DNA of 64,000 nucleotides from Paenibacillus fonticola DSM 21315 (lineage in GTDB: Bacteria > Bacillota > Bacilli > Paenibacillales > Paenibacillaceae): contig NZ_KB907274.1 of assembly GCF_000381905.1 (NCBI RefSeq), forward strand, positions 1 through 64,000. The letters run 5' to 3'. Both the position numbers and the translations under genes were made by a program. Each line of letters starts with the position of its first letter. Within the stretch, counting starts at the first letter, position 1. The notes beneath the pieces are model-generated. The model did not search any database. It had not been told where the DNA came from and saw nothing but the letters and a program-made list of their open reading frames with translations. Below are positions 1-8,107 of the stretch, in pieces.

Positions 1-159
1 TAGACTGCATAGTATCAGCTCTCCTTTGCTATGTAGCTCTGAAATGGTTGGTCTTTCCACTTTCCATTTTAACCTACGAGATGTAGCAATGTGGAGGGCT
101 GTCTGTTTACGTTCATCATAGCTAGAATCAAACAACAGTGGTTTTTTGTTTCGAGCGTT
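1..159 (-). other. Open frame running off the left edge, unidentified
   Basis: A reading frame on the minus strand opens after a TGA at 160-162 and stays open to position 1, so it continues outside the window. The visible 53 codons read like real protein (FDSSYDERKQTALHIATSRR and onward), but there is no ATG and no clear ribosome binding site; a TTG lies near 133. I do not recognise the family. It could be the 5' part of a gene, or a remnant. Confidence 0.2.
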
Positions 160-227
160 TCACGCACTTAACTGGCTAAGGCCTATAGAAAAATCACAGG
201 CGGATAGCCTGTGATCGGAGGTTGCAG

Positions 228-308
228 CCCTATGCTGAGCATGATTGAATATGTGACGGCCCTATGCTGAGCATGATCGGAGGTTGGAGCCCTATGCTGC
301 GCTAGATT
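228..308. repeat. Three tandem copies of a 30-32 bp palindromic unit
   Basis: The core GCCCTATGCTGAGCATGAT occurs at 228-246 and 260-278, and a degenerate third copy lies at 290-308. The spacings are 32 and 30 bases. The centre ATGCT-G-AGCAT is an inverted repeat. It lies downstream of the oxidoreductase that ends at 393. No gene is supported between 160 and 392; the short frame through the repeat is an artefact of it. Confidence 0.6.
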
Positions 309-392
309 GGATGTTATGACGACTATGACGACTCTTTGCTTGCTGCACATAATGGGAAGTTGCACCCGAGACGGCGGAAATGTATTAGCAAA

Positions 393-1475
393 TCAAGCGG
401 TTTCAATCTTTATAGCCGATATTTGCGCTTCAATGCATAAAGCGGCCGCTTTAAAGGCATGATCCTGCGTCATCGCATTTTCCGTTCCGTTCAGAATATC
501 CAATATAAACTCGCCGAAATAAGGGTACCCCACCTTGCCAGAACAGTCGAAATGCCGTTCGCCTTCATGGTTGACTAAATACAGATGGTTGCCGGACGCT
601 TCCCGGGCGATATCGATGTATTTTCTAATTTCAATATACCCGTCGGTGCCTAGTATAATGGTTCTTCCATCGCCCCACGTGCCCAGTCCGTCAGGAGTCA
701 GCCAATCCACGCGAAAATAGAACGTGGCGCCATTATCTGCGACCAGCGTAGCATCGCCGAAATCCTCGAACTTCGGGTAATCTTTAAAATTGTAATTGGC
801 CACTTTACTGTGCAGCACTTTGGCGTCCTTGGCGCCCGTATAGGATAAAAATTGCTCGATTTGATGGGAGCCGATATCGCATAAAATACCGCCGTAATAG
901 GCGGGATCAAAAAACCAATCCGGCCGGGCCTTTACATTTGCGCGATGCGGTCCTGTGCCAATCACTTGAACGACGCGGCCAATGGCGCCCTCCTCAATTA
1001 ACTGGCCGGCAAACACAGCGCTTTCCACGTGCAGGCGTTCACCGTAATAAATTCCCCATTTGAGCCCGGTCTCTTTCGTTTTCAAGCGCGCCTGATCTAC
1101 TTGCTCCAATGTGGTAAAGGCCGGTTTATCGACAAAGTAGTGTTTGCCATGATTCAGGGCTCTGAGCCCTAGAGCACCACGCTCAGATGGAATGCAAGCA
1201 CCCGCAATCAGCTTGATTTGCAGATCGTTTAAAATCTCTTCCTCAGACTGCGCCGCTTTCGCCTGGGGAAAATTATCTACAAATCGCTTCACCTTCTCCG
1301 GGTCCGAGTCATATACCGCCACAAGCTCGGCACCTGCCTCCATGAGGCCGTTGCACATCCCATAAATATGTCCATGATCCAAGCCGATAGCAGCAAACCG
1401 AAACTCTCCCTTGCCAACTACGGGATTGGGTTTTCCTTTTGGCGCATAGTTCATGCCATCCTGCTTATTTGTCAT
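393..1475 (-). CDS. Gfo/Idh/MocA family oxidoreductase
   Basis: NAD(P)-dependent sugar or polyol dehydrogenase-like protein of 360 residues, cytoplasmic. The N-terminal Rossmann strand reads AAIGLDHGHIYG. The family's EKP-type catalytic lysine loop appears as FVDKPAFTT, followed by the C-terminal beta-sheet substrate domain (DIGSHQIEQFL). The start is ATG at 1475, nine bases after an AAAGGAG; a longer frame from TTG 1493 begins inside that ribosome binding site and is unlikely. It is the last gene of the transport operon, 27 bases after a second oxidoreductase. The pair suggests sequential oxidation or epimerisation of the imported sugar or inositol-like compound. The substrate cannot be read from the sequence. 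Confidence 0.9.
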   Translation of the reverse strand: MTNKQDGMNYAPKGKPNPVVGKGEFRFAAIGLDHGHIYGMCNGLMEAGAELVAVYDSDPEKVKRFVDNFPQAKAAQSEEEILNDLQIKLIAGACIPSERGALGLRALNHGKHYFVDKPAFTTLEQVDQARLKTKETGLKWGIYYGERLHVESAVFAGQLIEEGAIGRVVQVIGTGPHRANVKARPDWFFDPAYYGGILCDIGSHQIEQFLSYTGAKDAKVLHSKVANYNFKDYPKFEDFGDATLVADNGATFYFRVDWLTPDGLGTWGDGRTIILGTDGYIEIRKYIDIAREASGNHLYLVNHEGERHFDCSGKVGYPYFGEFILDILNGTENAMTQDHAFKAAALCIEAQISAIKIETA

Positions 1476-1502
1476 TGTGTCTGCTCCTTTCAAGTAAAGT
1501 TC

Positions 1503-2654
1503 TCAAGCATTGCCACCCGACGTGATCGTATTGTCGCTAAAGTTTTCGATGCTGGTTTTCTTGTCATAGAAATAGGTTGCGTTCTGCAAAATACCTTGCC
1601 GCGAATAAAAAGGACTATCCGGTCCCAACGGCAGCTTGACCGTCTGTCCGGTGCTTGCGGATTGATAAATCGCCGTAATAAGCTCCAGCGTCCGTCTGCC
1701 TTGAATGCCGTCTGCCAACACAGGCGTGTTCTGCTCGATAGCGCTCAGGACATCCAGAATTTGTCCGCGATGGCCTTCATATGGAAGATCGGCTTGCTCA
1801 TCGTAGACCTTCTGAATTTGGGCTTCCAATTCGTTGTCCTCCTCCGGAAAACCGTTCGGTTTGGAGAGGGAAGCGTCCACTTTCCAAGGTGCAGATACGC
1901 GCGCATTTTTCCCTTGGAAGATCAACTGCTGCTCTTGGCCATGATGCACCACGGAGCTGGTGATTTGAGCCAACGCTCCGTTATCGTAGCGGGCGATCGC
2001 AATAGAGATATCCTCCACCTCGGCATTGTCATGTGACGTATTGCTCATGACGGCAGTAACTTCGGCAGGCATGCCGTTCATCCATTGGAAAATATCGATA
2101 TGATGCACAGCATGATTCAACGTGCATCCGCCACCTTCCTTCTCCCAGGTCCCCCGCCACCACAGATCATAATAACAATGGCCCCTCCACCAATAAGAAT
2201 CAACCTGCGCATGCACGACCGGGCCGATTAATTTCGTGTCCAGTACATGCTTCAACTTCATTATAGGCGTAGTAAAGCGGTTTTGCGCAACGATGGACAA
2301 AATTTTGCCGCTTCGCTCCGCCGCTGCATTCATGGCATCGCATTCTTCCAGCGAAGAAGCCATTGGCTTCTCCACGATGACATGTTTACCTGCATTCAAG
2401 AAGGCGATCGCCGTTTCCGCGTGAGTATAAGGAGGCGTACATACGGACACCAAATCGATGTCGCTGCGCTGAAGCAGCTCCTTGTAGTCGATGTATACTG
2501 CCGCATCCAGCTTAAACTCTTCTATTTTCTGCTGCGCCTTATCCGGGTAAATATCACAGATGGCTACGATTTTGCATTGCTCCGGAAATTGTAAATACGC
2601 TTGGATATGCGCCGGGGAAATGGCACCCGCCCCGATCACGGCTACATTTAACAA
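1503..2654 (-). CDS. Gfo/Idh/MocA family oxidoreductase
   Basis: 383-residue NAD(P)-dependent oxidoreductase. The GAGAIS nucleotide-binding loop lies at the N-terminus (VIGAGAISPAHIQAY) and the EKPMASS catalytic-lysine motif near residue 97. The motif GGGCTLNHAVHHIDIFQWM matches the conserved His region that helps bind substrate in this family. It starts at TTG 2654, which follows AAAGGAG with nine bases between. It is only distantly related to the next gene downstream, so the two probably act on different steps or substrates. A GC-rich inverted repeat (about 2690-2725) separates it from the upstream lipoprotein and may damp or stabilise the message. Confidence 0.9.
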   Translation of the reverse strand: MLNVAVIGAGAISPAHIQAYLQFPEQCKIVAICDIYPDKAQQKIEEFKLDAAVYIDYKELLQRSDIDLVSVCTPPYTHAETAIAFLNAGKHVIVEKPMASSLEECDAMNAAAERSGKILSIVAQNRFTTPIMKLKHVLDTKLIGPVVHAQVDSYWWRGHCYYDLWWRGTWEKEGGGCTLNHAVHHIDIFQWMNGMPAEVTAVMSNTSHDNAEVEDISIAIARYDNGALAQITSSVVHHGQEQQLIFQGKNARVSAPWKVDASLSKPNGFPEEDNELEAQIQKVYDEQADLPYEGHRGQILDVLSAIEQNTPVLADGIQGRRTLELITAIYQSASTGQTVKLPLGPDSPFYSRQGILQNATYFYDKKTSIENFSDNTITSGGNA

Positions 2655-2736
2655 TAGATTTCACTCCTTTATGCGTAGGTGTAAATCGGGCCTCTCCGCG
2701 AAAGTTCCCGGAAGGCCCGCCCGACTGTTTCATATG

Positions 2737-4347
2737 TTACTGGTTGTAGAACTCATCGTATGCCGCCATTTTGCCTTCCATGACCGCTTTTCCGCCCATA
2801 GCCATGTATTCGCCAACTTTTTGTTCATAGATCTTCTCGAATTGATCCGGTTTGGCTGTAACAATCTTGGCCAGCATTTCCTTTTCGAAATCCTCCAGGA
2901 TTTTGGCATACTTGATCTCGGCGTCCACCGGAATATCTACCCGAGGCAGAGTATACCCATCGTTGCTGCCCGTTTGGATACTGTTGACGGTGAAATCTTT
3001 GAATTCGAGGTCAAAGGCATTGGCTGCGATGTTTTTGTCCGGATCTTCCGTTGAAATGTATTTACCGTTGAGAATAATGCAGTAATCAAAGTAGTTATAC
3101 AGCAAGTTTTGGGCTTCCGGCGTATCCAGCAGTACAGGAAGTCCGTCTGCAGTCATCTCGTACGATTTGCCTTCCTCTCCGTTTTGGAGCACCAGAATAT
3201 TTTCTGGATCCGCCATCCAATTCAGGTACTTGATCGCTGCAACCGCGTTTTTACTCGTAGCCGGAATCATAATAAAGGCGCCATTTGGTTCATAGACTGG
3301 TTTCGGATGCTTCCCGTCAGGTGTGGAGAATGGATCGATTGCCTCAAGCACAGCCTCTGGGTTATTCGCTCTCAAGTTGGAATAGTATCCGTTATAAACC
3401 GGTTCATTCGTATTTGGCGTACCTGCACCTGCAATGCTGTTCACAACTTGCTGGGCGAAGGCCTGGCTGAAGTCATCACTGAGCGCGAAGTCCGGATCGA
3501 TTAATCCCTCATTGTACATCTGGTTCAATAGCTTGTAACCGTCTTTGCTGCCCGGCTGCAGCCATCTTGGAACCGCATACAAATCCTTATCTGTAATTTC
3601 ATCCCACTTCCAGAAGGAATTCACCAAAGGCATCATATGGAACACATCGATATAACTGTAAGGAATGACTTTGCCTCCCGTATTTCCAGGATCTTTCTCT
3701 TTAAAGGCACGCATCGCATCTACAAACTCTTCGGTCGTTTGCGGAATCGGCAGATTTAATTTATCCAGCCAGTCTTTACGAATAAAAGTCGTCGTTTGGG
3801 CCTGAATCACGCGAAGCGCAGGAATAACATATTGTTTCCCTTCAAAGACGCCGTAAGGCAGGGAAGGTCCCAATACTTTTTTCAGGTTCGGGCCGTGTTC
3901 ATCAATGAGCGGACCTAAATCGGTCAGACCGCCGCTTTTCACATAGTTTTGTACGGTCGGTTTGTTATACGTGAACACAATATCCGGTGCGGAGCCCGAT
4001 GCCATCAGTACGTTCAACTTATCCACTTCCTCTGCACGTGGAAACGTAACAAACTCTACGTCAATGTTGTTGGGGTCGCCGAAATTTTTCTGGATGTACT
4101 GTGTCATAAAGTTATTCGTAATCGGCGGTTCACCGCTCGGTGTATTATTTCTATCGAACAATTCTACGGTCAGCTTAATCCGTTCACCCTTAGCTTCCTT
4201 GGACGTATCGGCGGAATTGCCGCTCTTATTACCTTCTTTGCTTGCTTCCTTCCCTCCGCCTCCGCCGCCGCAACCTGCCAACGCCAATGTCATACTTAAG
4301 ACCGCAGCAAGCAAGACCAACAGAGATGAGCGATATCGTTTTTGCAT
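2737..4347 (-). CDS. Sugar ABC transporter substrate-binding lipoprotein (LplA-like)
   Basis: 536-residue extracellular solute-binding protein, tethered to the membrane by a lipidated cysteine. The signal peptide ends in LALAGC, followed by a poly-Gly and Ser/Lys linker, and then the two-lobed family 1 binding fold (ASGSAPDIVFTY, FIRKDWLDKLNLP, AIKYLNWMADPEN). It lies after the two permeases of the same transporter. Such Lpl/Ytc-type systems import oligosaccharides and typically carry no ATPase gene in the operon. It is clearly paralogous to the lipoprotein at 6543-8072 but keeps about 22 residues before NYFDYC that the paralogue lacks. Start ATG follows AAAAGGGAGG. Confidence 0.93.
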   Translation of the reverse strand: MQKRYRSSLLVLLAAVLSMTLALAGCGGGGGGKEASKEGNKSGNSADTSKEAKGERIKLTVELFDRNNTPSGEPPITNNFMTQYIQKNFGDPNNIDVEFVTFPRAEEVDKLNVLMASGSAPDIVFTYNKPTVQNYVKSGGLTDLGPLIDEHGPNLKKVLGPSLPYGVFEGKQYVIPALRVIQAQTTTFIRKDWLDKLNLPIPQTTEEFVDAMRAFKEKDPGNTGGKVIPYSYIDVFHMMPLVNSFWKWDEITDKDLYAVPRWLQPGSKDGYKLLNQMYNEGLIDPDFALSDDFSQAFAQQVVNSIAGAGTPNTNEPVYNGYYSNLRANNPEAVLEAIDPFSTPDGKHPKPVYEPNGAFIMIPATSKNAVAAIKYLNWMADPENILVLQNGEEGKSYEMTADGLPVLLDTPEAQNLLYNYFDYCIILNGKYISTEDPDKNIAANAFDLEFKDFTVNSIQTGSNDGYTLPRVDIPVDAEIKYAKILEDFEKEMLAKIVTAKPDQFEKIYEQKVGEYMAMGGKAVMEGKMAAYDEFYNQ

Positions 4348-4456
4348 AATGTTTTGCCTCCCTTTTCAATTTTTTATATATAGTGACCTTCAGTGCATCC
4401 GTCGCTAGACTTCTGCCGAAGAGCAGCTATTAAAGTAATACCGTGCCTTAGCCGGG

Positions 4457-5329
4457 CTACCCTTTAACGGCCCCCGTAAGCATGCCGGAGATAAAATACT
4501 TCTGCAGCCAAGGATAAACGAGCAAAATTGGCACGGTCGCAAACATGATACTGGCCGATTGGATGCCTTGCGGAATTGGGGTCGCCGCGTTAAAGCCTTC
4601 CTGCGCCGTAGCATCGTTCACTTGGCTATTGATTACCATCTGATAAAGTTTGAGCTGGAGCGGGTACAAATTTTTATCGTTGATATAAAACAAAGCATCC
4701 TGGAACATATTCCATCGATCCACGGCGGAATAAAGTCCTATCGTCGCCAGAATCGGCAGCTGCAGCGGAAGGACGATCCGGAGCAGGAAGCGAAAATGAC
4801 CGCAGCCGTCCATCCAGGCCGAGTCCTCCAGCTCATTGGGGACGCCGGAAAAAGAAGTTCGCATAATAATTAACAAGAAGGCGTTGATCATTATCGGCAT
4901 AATAAGCGACGCAGGCGAGTTTAACAGGCCTAGTTCCTTCACAAGCAAGTAATTGGGGATAATCCCTGGATTGAAGAACATCGTAACGATAATTAGGCCA
5001 AACATGAGATTCCTGCCTTTAAAATTTCTGCGGCTTAAAGCGTAGGCCGCCATGATGGTCATTACCAAAGCAACCGCCGTATATGTGGCGACCAGGATGA
5101 CCGTAAGAACAAGGGAACGCATCATGGAAGCATCTCCGAAGACCGAAGAATAGGAATGAAAATTCCATTCTACAGGCCACAGGAACACTTCACCCGACAT
5201 AATTGCCCTGTTGCCGCTGAAGGATAAGGCGAAGATATGGATCATCGGTACGACGCAAAATAATGCGAAGATGCCGATGAGCACCATGATGACGATATCA
5301 ATAATTTTTTCAACAGGATTTCGTATCAC
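4457..5329 (-). CDS. Carbohydrate ABC transporter permease (LplC/YtcP type)
   Basis: 290-residue inner-membrane permease with six predicted membrane segments. The EAA-loop equivalent lies around ELEDSAWMDGCGHFRFLLRI, and the family's C-terminal LQKYFISGMLTGAVKG is present. The start is GTG at 5329, after AAGGGAGG; a longer frame upstream overlaps the preceding gene and is not translated sensibly. It pairs with the permease that ends 13 bases upstream to form the channel of a CUT1 importer. The ATPase must come from another locus. Confidence 0.92.
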   Translation of the reverse strand: MIRNPVEKIIDIVIMVLIGIFALFCVVPMIHIFALSFSGNRAIMSGEVFLWPVEWNFHSYSSVFGDASMMRSLVLTVILVATYTAVALVMTIMAAYALSRRNFKGRNLMFGLIIVTMFFNPGIIPNYLLVKELGLLNSPASLIMPIMINAFLLIIMRTSFSGVPNELEDSAWMDGCGHFRFLLRIVLPLQLPILATIGLYSAVDRWNMFQDALFYINDKNLYPLQLKLYQMVINSQVNDATAQEGFNAATPIPQGIQSASIMFATVPILLVYPWLQKYFISGMLTGAVKG

Positions 5330-5342
5330 GTATGTCCCTCCC

Positions 5343-6290
5343 TTAGAAGATTCCTTGATTGTTGACTTTTCTGGAAATAAGCTCAGCGGTAAGCAGCAGG
5401 ACCAAACCGACGACCGATTGGAATAATCCAACGGCAGCCGCAAGCGCAAATTGTGCGGACTGGATACCGACCGTGTAAACATAAGTACTGATGACCTGGG
5501 CTACATCCATCACGTAACCGTTCTGCAAGGCATAAGGCTGTTCAAAGCCGATGTCCGCCATGTGCCCGATTTGGATAATAAACAATACGATGATGGTCGG
5601 TTTAATCCCGGGAAGCGTAATGTGCCAAATCCTTCTCAGCCGGGTAGCCCCATCCACTTCCGCCGCTTCGTACAGTTCCTTATTAATACCTGTAAGCGCT
5701 GCCAAATAGAGAATCGTTCCCCAGCCCGCATAGTGCCACACCCCGGCTCCTGTATAAGTAAGGATCCACATAATCGTATCTTCGAGAAACGGAATGGGTT
5801 TTCCGCCGAGACTTTTTATTAATTCATTTATGCTGCCCGTATTGGTGGCCAGTAATTGAAGGGCCATCCCGCCGACAATAACCCAAGAGATAAAGTGGGG
5901 CAGATACAAGAGTGTTTGGCTTACGCGTTTGTACCAATTGATACGCAGTTCATTGAGCATAATCGCCAATATGATCGGAATCGGGAACGTAAGCAATGAA
6001 ATTACATTTAGCATCAAAGTATTGCGAAGCGCTTTATAGAACTGCGGCATCGCGAAGATCTCCCGAAATACTTCTAGTCCGACCCACTCACTCGCCCATA
6101 TGCCCCTAAAGATGTTGTAGTCCTTAAACGCTACCACGACCCCAAGCATAGGAATGTACTTAAAGGTAATAAAGAATGTCATCGGTAATACCATTAGGAG
6201 ATACAACGGCCATTGCCGTTTAAAGCCGGTCATGGCATTTCGTCGTTTACCAGCAAGCACTGTTCCCGACCGGCGCACCTCGGTTTGCAT
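5343..6290 (-). CDS. Sugar ABC transporter permease (LplB type)
   Basis: 315-residue inner-membrane permease, first gene of the permease-lipoprotein-oxidoreductase operon. Six membrane helices are visible. Typical family blocks are YLPHFISWVIVGG, GWGTILYLAALTGI and the EAA motif ELYEAAEVDGATRLRRIWHI, which docks the ATPase. I place the start at ATG 6290, preceded by GGAAAGGA with nine bases spacing. An ATG at 6335 would also be in frame but has no ribosome binding site. The roughly 190 bases between this gene and the upstream terminator should contain the operon's promoter. Confidence 0.92.
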   Translation of the reverse strand: MQTEVRRSGTVLAGKRRNAMTGFKRQWPLYLLMVLPMTFFITFKYIPMLGVVVAFKDYNIFRGIWASEWVGLEVFREIFAMPQFYKALRNTLMLNVISLLTFPIPIILAIMLNELRINWYKRVSQTLLYLPHFISWVIVGGMALQLLATNTGSINELIKSLGGKPIPFLEDTIMWILTYTGAGVWHYAGWGTILYLAALTGINKELYEAAEVDGATRLRRIWHITLPGIKPTIIVLFIIQIGHMADIGFEQPYALQNGYVMDVAQVISTYVYTVGIQSAQFALAAAVGLFQSVVGLVLLLTAELISRKVNNQGIF

Positions 6291-6481
6291 AGGCGTCATC
6301 CTTTCCGCATGAAGTCTATTGAATTGTTTGGTCATAATATACAACAGGGATTTTCCATTGCGAAATTCTCTATTATTTCTGGGATCACACCTTTTTTTTA
6401 CGGCCCATTCACCTTTTTTATATGTCTATCTATTTTTGTCAGCCCCCGCCGGCAGCCGTATTATTTCATGCGCAGCGCACA

Positions 6482-6529
6482 CAAAAAAAGAAGTGCCCCG
6501 AAGGATCGCGTATCCTTCAAGACAACTTC
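6482..6529 (-). terminator. Rho-independent terminator after the orphan lipoprotein gene
   Basis: On the minus strand an imperfect stem (arms 6513-6529 and 6490-6505) is followed by a run of seven T. It sits 14 bases after the stop of the gene at 6543 and separates that gene from the permease operon. Confidence 0.8.
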
Positions 6530-6542
6530 TGTCATTCATTAC

Positions 6543-8072
6543 CTACTGATGATTCTGATAAGCCCGATGTTTCTCCTCCTGGACCTGCCTTCCCCCCATC
6601 ATCATGTACTCCGCTACTTCCTGGTCGTATACAGTATCGAATTCTTCGGGCTTCGCCGTAAGGACTTTTACAAAGATTTCATCATTCTTATCGTTCAAGA
6701 TGGCGGAGTATTTCATTTCAGACGGCAGGATGGTGGGGATCCGGGGGGTTGCAATACCGTCATTCATTCCGTACTTTACGCTCTGGAGCGCAAAGGTTTC
6801 AAATTCGGGGGCCGATGCATTGGCTTTCAAATTCAATTGTTCGTCCGTGCTGCTGACATATTTGCCATTAAGAATGATGCAATAATCAAAATAATTCGTT
6901 ACCCCTTCTATCCCGTTCTGAAGGATCGTATAATTTTCCGGCTGCGCCATCCAATTCAAATACTTGATCGCTGCCTCGGCGTTACGGCTCGTTTTCGGAA
7001 CCATGATGTACATGCCTGTATTTTCCAAAATCGGTTTCATCCTTTTACCCTTTGCATCTGTGAAGGGATCGATGGGAGTCAGGATGGCGTTCGGATCTTT
7101 CTTCTGCAATTCGGCCAAATACCCCATATACACAGGTTCAATCGTATTGGGCGTAGCCGCGCCAACACGGCCGTTCACCAGGTCTTTCTGGAACTGCTGG
7201 GCATACCTGTCGAGATGGAAATTAGGATCGATCAGGCCTTCATGATACAGCTGGTTCAGAAACTTGAACGCCGCTTTGTTTCCCGGCATTACCCAGTCTG
7301 GATCGGCGTACAAATCTTCCTCGGTAATTTGGTCCCATTCCCAAAACGAGTATTGCAGCGGCGCGATATGGTAGTAATCGATATGTCCATAGGGATAAAT
7401 GTTTTCCCCGTATTTCTCCAGCCTGAACCTCTTGAACGCCTTTAATGCCTCGTAAAACTGCTCTGTCGTTGCAGGCAAAGGCAATCCCGCTTCCTTGAGC
7501 CAGTCCTCGCGGATCAGGGTCGTGCTTCGGGCCGTCAACACCCGTTTGGCCGGAATCGCAAATTGCGTTCCATTCATGCGGCCATAGCTTAAGATTTCCT
7601 CTCCCAGGACGTTTTTCAAATCTTGACCGTACTGATCCAACAATGAAGAAAGGTCGGTTAATTTGTCTTGAATATAAAAATTATAGACCGTAGGAAGATC
7701 ATACGTAAACACGATATCCGGGGCTTGATTTGCGGCCATTAGCACTTGCAATCTCCCCACCTCTTCAGCCCTGGGGATCGTTATAAATTCAATTTTGATT
7801 CGTTCCGGATCTCCAAACTGCTGTTGAATATACTGCGTTAAGTAATTATCCGTAATCGAATGCGCACCAACGGGCTTGTTATTACGTTCAAACAGTTCAA
7901 CTCTTAACGTTGTCCAACGATCGGCCGAAGCGGATTCACTTGGCCCGGGGCGCCCGCCGGCGCCCGCTGCGTGGCTTGATTTAATTGATCCTTCCGGGCC
8001 GTTACAGCCCATCATAATTGACAAGATGGCGATTACCACAATGAACGAAGTTATAGACCGCATAAGCGGCAT
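6543..8072 (-). CDS. Orphan sugar-binding lipoprotein, paralogue of the operon's binding protein
   Basis: 509-residue extracellular solute-binding protein with lipobox IMMGC near residue 23. It aligns throughout with the lipoprotein at 2737-4347 (shared blocks APDIVFTY, IREDWLKEAGLPLP, NYFDYCIILNGKY). It lacks about 22 residues just before NYFDYC, where the paralogue has a loop (IEGVT-NYFDYC here). Its own terminator follows, and it lies directly after the membrane AraC regulator (35 bases). It may therefore act as a sensor partner of that regulator, or as an alternative binding protein for the same permeases. Start ATG is preceded by GGGGAGG. The long plus-strand frame over this gene is its shadow. 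Confidence 0.9.
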   Translation of the reverse strand: MPLMRSITSFIVVIAILSIMMGCNGPEGSIKSSHAAGAGGRPGPSESASADRWTTLRVELFERNNKPVGAHSITDNYLTQYIQQQFGDPERIKIEFITIPRAEEVGRLQVLMAANQAPDIVFTYDLPTVYNFYIQDKLTDLSSLLDQYGQDLKNVLGEEILSYGRMNGTQFAIPAKRVLTARSTTLIREDWLKEAGLPLPATTEQFYEALKAFKRFRLEKYGENIYPYGHIDYYHIAPLQYSFWEWDQITEEDLYADPDWVMPGNKAAFKFLNQLYHEGLIDPNFHLDRYAQQFQKDLVNGRVGAATPNTIEPVYMGYLAELQKKDPNAILTPIDPFTDAKGKRMKPILENTGMYIMVPKTSRNAEAAIKYLNWMAQPENYTILQNGIEGVTNYFDYCIILNGKYVSSTDEQLNLKANASAPEFETFALQSVKYGMNDGIATPRIPTILPSEMKYSAILNDKNDEIFVKVLTAKPEEFDTVYDQEVAEYMMMGGRQVQEEKHRAYQNHQ

Positions 8073-8107
8073 GGAAATCCCCTCCCCGTCGATGGTTTAA
8101 CTGTGTC

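Noticed and set aside
6213-7445. 410-codon open frame on the plus strand
   Set aside because: Antisense to the lipoprotein gene; no ribosome binding site, Arg/His/Phe-rich shadow composition.
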